Below, piece by piece: positions 33,318 to 39,981 of a stretch of DNA of 39,981 bases (the first letter of the stretch is position 1; each line of letters begins with the position of its first letter). Made by a program: the position numbers and the translations under genes. The stretch is from assembly GCA_022798795.1 (NCBI GenBank), contig JAAWNF010000006.1, positions 1-39,981 on the forward strand. The letters run 5' to 3'. This DNA is from Bacilli bacterium (GTDB lineage Bacteria; Bacillota_I; Bacilli_A; RF39; UBA660). Under the pieces are notes generated by a model, which saw nothing but the letters and a program-made list of their open reading frames with translations, did no database searches and was not told the origin of the DNA.

Positions 33318-34412
33318 ATGGAATATGTTATCATTGGCTTATTAATTGTAATTTTGATTGTGACAATTATATCTCTAACAAAAAACATTAATGAATCGAA
33401 TATTACAGAAAGACTAGGAAAAATGGAAACTACAGTTGTGAAAGAGCTTAGTGATTTTAATACTAACTTAACACAGAATTTAAATAAGGATTTTAATGAA
33501 TTGAATGGGCAACTAGAAAAAAGACTCTATTTGATTAATGAAAAAGTAAATGAACGTTTGGATGAGAATTTTGAAAAGACAAATAAGACTTTTGTTAATG
33601 TATTAGAACGTCTTTCTAAAATAGATGAAGCACAAAAAAAGATAGATTTATTATCTAGTGATATTGTATCTTTACAAAGTGTTTTAACAGATAAAAAAAC
33701 AAGGGGAATATTTGGAGAAGTTAATTTAAAACATATTTTGGTGAGTGTGTTTGGAGAAAACAATAAAAAAGTTTATGAATTGCAACATAAGTTAGAGAAT
33801 GGTACTATTGTAGATTGTATGTTATTTGCTCCAGAACCATTGGGAAATATTGCGATAGATTCTAAATTTCCGTTAGAAAATTATCAAGCAATGGTAAATA
33901 AAAATAATAGTGAAATGGTAAGGAGTAATGCCGAAAAATTATTTAGGGCAGATATGAAAAAGCATATTGATGCAATAGCAGATAAATATATTATTCCAGG
34001 GATTACTTCAAATCAGGCAATATTGTTTTTGCCAGCAGAAGCAATATTTGCAGAAATTAATGCCTATCATCAAGAAATTATAGATTATGCATATCAAAGA
34101 AAAGTATGGATTACTTCTCCTACTACTTTGATTAGCACATTTACAACGATAGAAATTATTATGAAAGATATAGATAGAGATAAATATGCTAGAGAAATTC
34201 AGAAAGAATTACAAATTTTAGGAGTTGAATTTAGGCGATATAAAGAACGTTGGGATAAATTATCTAGAAGTATAGAAAGTGTGAGTCGAGATGTAAAAGA
34301 TATTCACACAACTACAAATAAGATTACAACAAAGTTTGATATAATTAGCAAAGCAGAAATGGAGAAAATCGAATATGATGAAAATGAGGAAATGGAACCA
34401 GTTGGTTATTAG
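33318..34412 (+). CDS. rmuC: RmuC family DNA recombination protein
   Basis: The protein has 364 residues. An N-terminal TM (about 2-20) is followed by a coiled coil (about 25-115) and the RmuC nuclease-like core: KTRGIFGEVNLKHIL, LENGTIVDCMLFAPEP, IAIDSKFPLENYQAMV, then ILFLPAEAIFAEI and WITSPTTLISTFTTI. These blocks are diagnostic of RmuC, a PD-(D/E)XK-like protein that limits recombination at inverted repeats. It is shorter at the C-terminus than the E. coli protein (about 475). The gene overlaps the next one by 38 bases. Confidence 0.92.
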   Translation: MEYVIIGLLIVILIVTIISLTKNINESNITERLGKMETTVVKELSDFNTNLTQNLNKDFNELNGQLEKRLYLINEKVNERLDENFEKTNKTFVNVLERLSKIDEAQKKIDLLSSDIVSLQSVLTDKKTRGIFGEVNLKHILVSVFGENNKKVYELQHKLENGTIVDCMLFAPEPLGNIAIDSKFPLENYQAMVNKNNSEMVRSNAEKLFRADMKKHIDAIADKYIIPGITSNQAILFLPAEAIFAEINAYHQEIIDYAYQRKVWITSPTTLISTFTTIEIIMKDIDRDKYAREIQKELQILGVEFRRYKERWDKLSRSIESVSRDVKDIHTTTNKITTKFDIISKAEMEKIEYDENEEMEPVGY

Positions 34413-34995
34413 TTTGATATTTTTACTGAATTCAGGATTTCTATTACAAATGATATTGTCAGGGCATCATGGAAGAATTCTTGTAACATTGTCACTTTAT
34501 TTAACGGTTTGGGTGCCTGCTGTAGTAAGGGCAATTTTAAAAGTAAAAATTCCAGAACGAATGGAATTCGTGTATCTTATTTTTCTATTTTTCGCACAAT
34601 TTTTAGGGAGTATTGTGAATTTATATGCAAGTGTTTATTGGTTTGATTCTTTTGCTCATTTTGTTTCAGGGATTTTAAGTGCAATATTTGCAGTAGCTGT
34701 TCTATTTTGGTTTCAAAAATATGACCATAAATCAATAGCATTTAATATCTTTTTTATGATAGCATTTGCACTGATGGTAGCTTCTTTTTGGGAATTTTTT
34801 GAGTTTACTATGGATAGAATATCTGGTGGTGATACACAGAAAGTATTGGAAACTGGAGTGGTAGATACTATGAAAGATATGATTGTTGCTTGTTTAGGCG
34901 CAATTCTAGTTTCTGCATATTATGGATATGAAAAGTGCACAGGAAAGAAATTATTTTTTTACCATTATGAGAAAGAATTTGGTGGGAATTTATGA
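34375..34995 (+). CDS. DUF2238/YjdF-like integral membrane protein
   Basis: About 206 residues with six or so TMs. Conserved polar motifs stand inside TMs: YWFDSFAHFVSGILSA (about 90-105), SFWEFFEFTMDRISGGD (about 137-153) and VVDTMKDMIVACLGAIL (about 163-179). The D-H / E-E / D-D arrangement is what I know from DUF2238 (YjdF) membrane proteins; function unknown. The start could also be ATG 34378 or 34384. It overlaps rmuC and shares ATGA with the next gene, so the three are co-translated. Confidence 0.75.
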   Translation: MMKMRKWNQLVISLIFLLNSGFLLQMILSGHHGRILVTLSLYLTVWVPAVVRAILKVKIPERMEFVYLIFLFFAQFLGSIVNLYASVYWFDSFAHFVSGILSAIFAVAVLFWFQKYDHKSIAFNIFFMIAFALMVASFWEFFEFTMDRISGGDTQKVLETGVVDTMKDMIVACLGAILVSAYYGYEKCTGKKLFFYHYEKEFGGNL

Positions 34996-35270
34996 ATGAT
35001 ACAAAAAGAAGAGAAGCTTGGCTTAGAGAATTAAAAGAGTTAAGAAAGCAATTATTGTCAAAAAATGAAGTAGTTTCTAATGACAATGTTCCAACTTCTT
35101 ATTCTAATTCTCCAAAAACATTTCAAAAGTCGGTTCCTGGAATGGCTTCTAAGATGTATGAAAGTGATAGAAAAAATGCAGCTAAAATACAAGTATTAAT
35201 GCTCGCTTTTTTAACATTTATATTTGAAATTTTATTTTTTATTGGCAGTTATTTTTTATTTAAAAAGTAG
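34992..35270 (+). CDS. Small protein with C-terminal TM anchor, function unknown
   Basis: The protein has 92 residues. A charged N-terminal helix (KRREAWLRELKELRKQLL) is followed by a Ser/Asn/Pro-rich linker and a C-terminal TM (about 70-90, MLAFLTFIFEILFFIGSYFLF). The ATG lies in the TGA stop of the previous gene (ATGA). Tail-anchored topology with the helical part in the cytoplasm is likely. I do not recognise it. Confidence 0.65.
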   Translation: MNDTKRREAWLRELKELRKQLLSKNEVVSNDNVPTSYSNSPKTFQKSVPGMASKMYESDRKNAAKIQVLMLAFLTFIFEILFFIGSYFLFKK

Positions 35271-35314
35271 CAGTCAATCAAGTGACAATTTATATAAGAG
35301 AATTGATTCATTTG

Positions 35315-35344
35315 TTGAATTCTGATAATACTTTTCTTTATAAT
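35315..35344 (+). promoter_or_regulatory. Promoter for rnr
   Basis: TTGAAT (35315-35320), an 18-base spacer and TATAAT (35339-35344), 21 bases before the start codon. Confidence 0.72.
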
Positions 35345-35365
35345 AGAACTATGAGGTGAAATAGG

Positions 35366-37486
35366 ATGGAAGAACAAATCTTAGATATTTTAAAACAAGA
35401 TAATAGAGCTTTTACAGTATATGAATTAAATGATGCATTGGGATTAAAAACAGTTGACGAATTAAAAGAACTATTAAAGTCTTTAAATAGATTAGAAGAT
35501 AATTTAAAAATTTATCGTACAAAAAAAGATAGTTATTTATTATTCAACAATAGTCATCTAAAATTGGGAACATTACTTGCTAATAAAAAGGGATTTGGAT
35601 TTGTTGACATTGAAGGCAATGAGGATGTTTTTATCGCACCAACAAATATGAATAATGCGATTCATGGAGATAAAGTGGTTGTAGAAATTACAAGTAAAAA
35701 AGGAATGGACTTAGAGGGGCGTATTGTTCGTATTGTAAATCGCGAAATCAAAGAATTGGTAGGAGAATATTATATCAAGGATGGAATTGGTCATATTGAT
35801 TTAGATGATGAAAAAGTAAAATTAGATATTGAAATTGATAAAGATAAATCGATGAGTGCAATGCCTGGTCATAAGGTTTTAGTAAAGGTTCTTGGAAAAT
35901 TAAAAGACAATCACTATAAGGGAGAAGTTATTAAGATTTTAGGACATAAAAATGACCCTGGGGTAGATATATTATCTATTGTGGCAAAGCTTGGTATTCA
36001 TGATACGTTTCCTGAAGAAGTAATGGAAGAAGTAGATGCATTGCCAGATGAAGTGAAAGAAGAAGAACTTATTGGTAGAAAAGATTTAAGAGAAGAGATA
36101 ATTTTTACTATTGATGGAGATGATACCAAAGATATAGATGATGCGATTTCAATTAAAAAATTAGAAAATGGAAATTATGAGTTGGGAGTTCATATTGCAG
36201 ATGTTAGTTACTATGTAAAGGCAGGAACTTCTTTGGATGAAGAAGCATATGAACGAGGAACTAGTGTGTATTTGGCAGACCGTGTAATCCCTATGCTCCC
36301 TCATAAGCTATCAAATGGCATTTGTTCTTTAAATCCAAATGTAGATAGGTTAAGTATGTCATGTGTGATGGAAATTGATGATAAAGGAAAAGTTTTAGAT
36401 TATGAAATTTTTGAAAGTGTGATATGTTCTAAAAAGCAAATGACTTATAAGTGTGTAAATAAAATTTTAGAAGAAAACGAAGTACCAGAAGGTTATGAAA
36501 CTTTTGTAGAAAAATTAAAATTGATGGAAGAACTTGCAAATATTTTAAGAAAAGAAAAAGAATCAAGAGGATACATTGATTTTGAAATTGATGAGTCTAA
36601 GATTATTGTGGATGAAAGTGGAAAAGCTATTGATGTAGTTCTTCGTAATCGAGGAGTAGGAGAAAAACTTATTGAAGATTTTATGATAGCAGCGAATGAG
36701 ACTGTTGCAACACATATTTATTTTATGGAGCTTCCATTTTTATATCGTATACATGGGGAACCAAGCGAAGAGAAAATAACAAAGTTTTTAGATTTTATAG
36801 GCATTTTAGGATATTCTATTCATGGAAAAGTAAAAGATATTCATCCAAAGACTATGCAAAATATTTTGGAACAATTGAAAGAAAAAAAAGAATTTCATAT
36901 TTTATCTTCTATGTTACTTAGAAGTATGCAAAAAGCGATATATGATAAAAATAATATTGGCCACTTTGGACTTGCTAGTAAATACTATACACATTTCACT
37001 TCTCCTATTAGGCGTTATCCAGATACAACAGTACATAGGCTATTGAGACTTTATTTATTTCAAAATAAAATGGATAGAGACACAATTAATTATTGGGATA
37101 ATAAATTGACATTTATTGGAGAACATACTTCAGAAGCAGAACGAACAGCAATTGAGTGTGAACGTGAAGTGGATGATATGAAGAAAGCAGAATATATGAT
37201 GGACCATTTAGGAGAACAATATACAGGAATTGTGAGTAGTGTTATGAGTTTTGGTATGTTTATAGAACTTCCGAATTTGGTAGAAGGATTGGTTCGAGTA
37301 GATAGTATTAAAGGAGACCATTATTTCTTTGATGAAGCAACTTTCTCTATTCATGGAGAAAAAGATAAACGCGGATATCGCTTAGGGGATATCGTAAATG
37401 TGACTGTTTTGGCCGCTAATAAAGAAGCTAAAACTGTAGATTTTATTATTACAGAGGAGGAAGACAATGGAAAGGACAGCATATGA
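35366..37486 (+). CDS. rnr: Ribonuclease R (RNB family 3'-5' exoribonuclease)
   Basis: The protein has 706 residues, the usual Firmicute RNase R size. An N-terminal winged-helix segment (about 1-65) is followed by cold-shock domains starting GTLLANKKGFGFVDIEGNEDVFIAP (in part about 68-92). The RNB catalytic domain has DGDDTKDIDDAISI (about 251-264, metal-binding Asp cluster) and HFTSPIRRYPDT near 548. A C-terminal S1 domain starts YTGIVSSVMSFGMFIELPN near 620. It degrades structured RNA and, with SmpB-tmRNA, faulty mRNA. smpB and ssrA lie a little downstream in this window. GAGGTGA precedes the ATG; the end overlaps the J-protein gene by 20 bases. Confidence 0.95.
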   Translation: MEEQILDILKQDNRAFTVYELNDALGLKTVDELKELLKSLNRLEDNLKIYRTKKDSYLLFNNSHLKLGTLLANKKGFGFVDIEGNEDVFIAPTNMNNAIHGDKVVVEITSKKGMDLEGRIVRIVNREIKELVGEYYIKDGIGHIDLDDEKVKLDIEIDKDKSMSAMPGHKVLVKVLGKLKDNHYKGEVIKILGHKNDPGVDILSIVAKLGIHDTFPEEVMEEVDALPDEVKEEELIGRKDLREEIIFTIDGDDTKDIDDAISIKKLENGNYELGVHIADVSYYVKAGTSLDEEAYERGTSVYLADRVIPMLPHKLSNGICSLNPNVDRLSMSCVMEIDDKGKVLDYEIFESVICSKKQMTYKCVNKILEENEVPEGYETFVEKLKLMEELANILRKEKESRGYIDFEIDESKIIVDESGKAIDVVLRNRGVGEKLIEDFMIAANETVATHIYFMELPFLYRIHGEPSEEKITKFLDFIGILGYSIHGKVKDIHPKTMQNILEQLKEKKEFHILSSMLLRSMQKAIYDKNNIGHFGLASKYYTHFTSPIRRYPDTTVHRLLRLYLFQNKMDRDTINYWDNKLTFIGEHTSEAERTAIECEREVDDMKKAEYMMDHLGEQYTGIVSSVMSFGMFIELPNLVEGLVRVDSIKGDHYFFDEATFSIHGEKDKRGYRLGDIVNVTVLAANKEAKTVDFIITEEEDNGKDSI

Positions 37487-38474
37487 AATATTAGGAGTGA
37501 GTCCAACTGCAACAGATGAAGAGATAAAAAAACAATATCATACTTTAATGAGAAATCTTCATCCAGATGCAACAATAAAAGAAAATCTTTCTCCAGAACA
37601 AAAAGAGGAAAATTTGAAACGAGTAAAGGAGTATAATGAGGCTTTTGATAGTCTTTCTAGAGGAAGAAGGGCTGATTATGACAAAAAATTAGCACAAGAA
37701 AGAGGAAGCAAAATAGAAACTTCTGATGTTGTTCGTAGTGCATCTTCATATGAGAATACTCAATACACTTCTAGCGAGCATCAAACTTATTATCAGCCTC
37801 AAGAAGAAGTAAAATCTGATGCTAGAACAAATATTGAAAAAATTGTTTTAGACCAGTTTGATGAATTATTTCAAAATATATTAAATAAAGGTTTTACCTT
37901 TTCGGGAAGTATTACAAATAACTCAAATCAAAAATTGAAACAAGAATATTGGAAGCTCAAGCAAGAAAAAGAAAATTTAGAAAAGCAGTTGAAAGAAGCA
38001 GAACAGGAAGCCAAAATAGAATTTATGAAAAAAAGTTCAACCAATGATATTCAATTAAATATAGAATTTGGAAATTTATCATCTCGTATTGCTTCCTTTG
38101 AATGTGATAGAAATGGTGAGCTGAGTGGTGCACAACAGAATTATTTTTTTCGTGCGAGTAGACGATTTGTTACACAAAAAAAGTGTGAAAGATTGAGACA
38201 GCAATTGGTGGAAGAAGAAAATCAAATTAATACAAAATATAATGCTATAATAGAAGTATATAGGCGAAAACAAGATGAGAATAGAAAAGCGGTAGCAAAG
38301 TATCAAAAAGAACTGAAACAGGCAATCGAAAGTGATTCTAAAGTATTGTCAGTAAAGCGAAGACTATCACAACTTCAGTCAAGGATTGATTTATTAGAAG
38401 AAAAATTAGGTTATAAAACGCAGTCTTCTGGTTATGCTAGCGAATATGGAGAAAAAAGTAGAGTATCAGTTTGA
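37467..38474 (+). CDS. J-domain (DnaJ-like) protein with long coiled coil
   Basis: The protein has 335 residues. The N-terminal J-domain (about 3-75) starts TAYEILGVSPTATDEEIKKQY and contains the HPD motif at 32-34, needed to stimulate a DnaK-type ATPase. There are no Gly/Phe or zinc-finger regions, so this is a class C J protein, not DnaJ itself. Residues 155-320 are charged coiled coil. The client or tethering role is unknown. It is encoded inside the tail of rnr, with GAGGAGG just before its ATG, so its expression is coupled to rnr. Its TGA stop supports code 11. Confidence 0.87.
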   Translation: MERTAYEILGVSPTATDEEIKKQYHTLMRNLHPDATIKENLSPEQKEENLKRVKEYNEAFDSLSRGRRADYDKKLAQERGSKIETSDVVRSASSYENTQYTSSEHQTYYQPQEEVKSDARTNIEKIVLDQFDELFQNILNKGFTFSGSITNNSNQKLKQEYWKLKQEKENLEKQLKEAEQEAKIEFMKKSSTNDIQLNIEFGNLSSRIASFECDRNGELSGAQQNYFFRASRRFVTQKKCERLRQQLVEEENQINTKYNAIIEVYRRKQDENRKAVAKYQKELKQAIESDSKVLSVKRRLSQLQSRIDLLEEKLGYKTQSSGYASEYGEKSRVSV

Positions 38475-38541
38475 TATTCTTTTTCATAGACAAAATAGTA
38501 AGAACATGATATGATTATAACGAATTAGAGGTGATATTGTT

Positions 38542-38979
38542 GTGGAAATTCAAAATAGAAAAGCAAAATTTGATTATGAAATTGTGGAAACTATAGAGGC
38601 AGGAATTGTACTCACTGGGACTGAAATTAAGTCTTTAAGAGTTGGAAAAGCAAATTTGAAAGATAGTTATGCAATTGTTCGAAATGGTGAAATTTTCTTA
38701 CTTAATATGCATATTAGTGAATATGAACATGGTAATATTTTTAACCATACAGAAACTAGGTCTAGAAAATTGTTACTTCATAAAAGAGAAATTTTAAAAT
38801 TAAATGATAAAGTTCGTTTAGATGGATTTACATTAGTCCCATTAAAAGTGTATATAAAAGGAAATTATGCAAAAGTTTTATTGGGGATTGGCAAAGGAAA
38901 AAAATTATATGATAAAAGAGAAACAATGAAAGAACGTGATATGAAAAGAGAGATGCATAAAGCAATGAAATATAAGTAG
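38542..38979 (+). CDS. smpB: SsrA-binding protein SmpB
   Basis: The protein has 145 residues. [28 protein letters not shown] (in part about 5-32) is the classic SmpB start, followed by [24 protein letters not shown] and a C-terminal [19 protein letters not shown] tail, which forms the helix that enters the mRNA channel. The start is GTG 38542 with AGAGGTGAT 6 bases upstream; an adjacent TTG (38539) is less likely. SmpB carries tmRNA to stalled ribosomes. ssrA follows 38 bases later, the common pairing. Confidence 0.96.
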   Translation: MEIQNRKAKFDYEIVETIEAGIVLTGTEIKSLRVGKANLKDSYAIVRNGEIFLLNMHISEYEHGNIFNHTETRSRKLLLHKREILKLNDKVRLDGFTLVPLKVYIKGNYAKVLLGIGKGKKLYDKRETMKERDMKREMHKAMKYK

Positions 38980-39008
38980 TTGTAGATTCTGTTTTATTAT
39001 GTTATAAT
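38980..39008 (+). promoter_or_regulatory. Promoter for ssrA
   Basis: TTGTAG (38980-38985), a 17-base spacer and an extended -10 TGTTATAAT (TATAAT at 39003-39008), 9 bases before the tmRNA 5' end. Confidence 0.72.
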
Positions 39009-39017
39009 TTACTACAT

Positions 39018-39389
39018 GGGGATGTCTAGGTTTCGACAGGATATTTAGGCTTTAAAGGGCAAGTCGGAGGTACACGTTACGTACAAATACAAATTAAACG
39101 GAAAAAAATCAAATAATGTATTTAGTGGGGCTTTCGCTCCAACTTTCGCTTAATAGGATTTAAGCAAATACAGCTCTTTTTTATTCTTTTCCCACGAGAA
39201 TTTAAAAGGGCTCGAATGAGTGGGATATATTTTAGTTTTTCCTAAAGACTAGAATGAATTTATTAGGATTACTAGTATTAGAGTTGTTAATTCCTAACTA
39301 ATATTAGGACATTTTTGAATTAACTAAACTTGTAGAACTTTCTTGTGAGAATATTTTGGACAGGAGTTCGATTCTCCTCATCTCCACCA
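39018..39389 (+). ncRNA. ssrA: tmRNA (ssrA)
   Basis: A one-piece tmRNA of about 372 bases. The 5' GGGGATG pairs with CATCTCC at the 3' end (7 bp with one G-T). AGGTTTCGACAGG is the conserved 5' segment, and GGAGTTCGATTCTCC forms the T arm. The discriminator A is followed by an encoded CCA (39387-39389). The resume codon is most likely GGA at 39100. The open frame then reads GKKSNNVFSGAFAPTFA and ends TAA (39151-39153) followed by TAG, as is usual for tmRNA. tmRNA with SmpB frees stalled ribosomes and tags their product for proteolysis. The tag ends PTFA rather than LAA. Confidence 0.95.
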
Positions 39390-39399
39390 TAGGGAAATT

Positions 39400-39417
39400 A
39401 GTCGAACTAATTCGACT
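39400..39417 (+). repeat. Perfect inverted repeat just after ssrA
   Basis: AGTCGAA-CTAA-TTCGACT lies 10 bases after the tmRNA CCA end. It is followed by TTC and A-rich sequence, not a T run, so it is a poor terminator on its own. It could be a processing signal or part of a recombination site for the nearby serine recombinase (inference). Confidence 0.6.
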
Positions 39418-39428
39418 TTCAAATAAAC

Positions 39429-39460
39429 AAAGGTTAATTTCGGTTAATCTTTTTTGTTTT
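39429..39460 (+). terminator. Terminator of ssrA
   Basis: Stem AAAGGTTAA / TTAATCTTT (one G-T pair, 6-base loop) followed by TTTGTTTTTTT. It also lies directly before the ribosome binding site of the 90-aa gene. Confidence 0.72.
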
Positions 39461-39482
39461 TTTGAAAGGAGTTTGATTAATT

Positions 39483-39755
39483 ATGCAAATAGTAAAAGAA
39501 AAATTGGAAATTGATGAGGTATTAGGAAAGAAAATCAATAACCTACTTAAGTTTAATAATATTAAAGCACAGTTAAAGACTGGCAGTATTATTAGTTTAA
39601 CAAATACCAATATTGCTTATATAGAGCCTCATAGTCTTAAAATAAAGGAAACTACCTACCTTTTCTTTAATAAGTGTGAAAATGTTTATATTAGTAATTT
39701 AAACAGGTCTATTCCTTTGAAAGAATTAGAACATTTTATCAAGTGTACTTTTTAA
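39483..39755 (+). CDS. Small unknown protein between ssrA and a serine recombinase
   Basis: The protein has 90 residues. No TM, no signal peptide and no family that I recognise. The sequence alternates helical (LEIDEVLGKKINNLLKF) and beta-like (IAYIEPHSLKIKETTYLFF) segments. GAAAGGAG lies 11 bases before the ATG. The position between tmRNA and a recombinase start suggests it belongs to the integrated element, possibly as a small regulator. This is context only. Confidence 0.55.
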   Translation: MQIVKEKLEIDEVLGKKINNLLKFNNIKAQLKTGSIISLTNTNIAYIEPHSLKIKETTYLFFNKCENVYISNLNRSIPLKELEHFIKCTF

Positions 39756-39867
39756 ATACAAATCGAATACGAAAAAAAGCGAAATTCAACCGTATAAGTT
39801 TATTGTAATTTAAAATGTAGGTAGTAAAATATGATAAAATGCTTAAATTCTTAAAAAGGAGGAATAA

Positions 39868-39981
<114 letters not shown>

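Overview
The window is AT-rich DNA with almost every gene on the + strand. Ribosome binding sites are strong AGGAGG/AGGTGA types, and promoters are sigma-A-like, several with an extended TGnTATAAT -10. Several genes stop at TGA (murA, the 268-aa lipid-side protein, the DUF2238-like gene), so the standard bacterial code applies and this is not a code-4 Mycoplasma. The cell has peptidoglycan genes (murA, a FemAB-type transferase, a MurJ/SpoVB-type flippase). Together this points to a low-GC Firmicute, probably a poorly cultured gut Bacilli lineage (RF39/RFN20-like). The placement is inference from style only.

Region 1 (1-1909) holds the tail of an Rpn-type (PD-(D/E)XK nuclease/transposase family) protein with its terminator, then an unrecognised multi-pass membrane protein.

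Region 2 (about 1995-25435) is the centrepiece: a 23-kb locus that combines two machines. The first half is Tad-like (tight-adherence pilus): two secreted Cys-containing surface proteins, a CpaB-like SAF protein, a TadA/CpaF ATPase, TadB- and TadC-like membrane proteins, a 79-residue Flp-like pilin with its own promoter, three small TadE-like single-pass proteins, and a TadZ/CpaE-like protein with a degenerate P-loop. The second half is a type IV secretion core: a VirB2-like two-TM protein with its own strong promoter and terminator, a secreted ectodomain ending in a VirB2-like hairpin, VirB6/TrbL, PrgI/VirB3, VirB4 split over two genes, a SpoIID plus double C39-like wall-remodelling protein, a single-pass surface protein, and a VirD4-type coupling ATPase with a repeat-rich tail. 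No relaxase, primase or prepilin peptidase is visible. I infer a chromosomal surface apparatus (adhesion, protein export or DNA uptake) rather than a conjugative transfer module, although pieces could lie elsewhere.

Region 3 (25516-38979) is ordinary chromosome: a rhodanese, lipid II flippase-like, FemAB-like, MntP-like, class II aldolase, MurA, an SGNH-like protein, a BI-1 family protein, ribosomal protein L31, RmuC, two small membrane proteins, RNase R, a J-domain protein and SmpB.

Region 4 (39018-39981) is tmRNA (ssrA) with an encoded CCA and a tag ending in PTFA. It is followed by an inverted repeat, a terminator, an unknown 90-aa gene and the first 37 codons of a serine recombinase that starts at TTG, so an integrated element may begin just after ssrA.

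A window-wide signal is extreme scarcity of GATC. Asp is normally GAT but becomes GAC almost every time the next base is C. I found about seven GATC sites by eye in 40 kb, none between about 14.1 and 39.9 kb.
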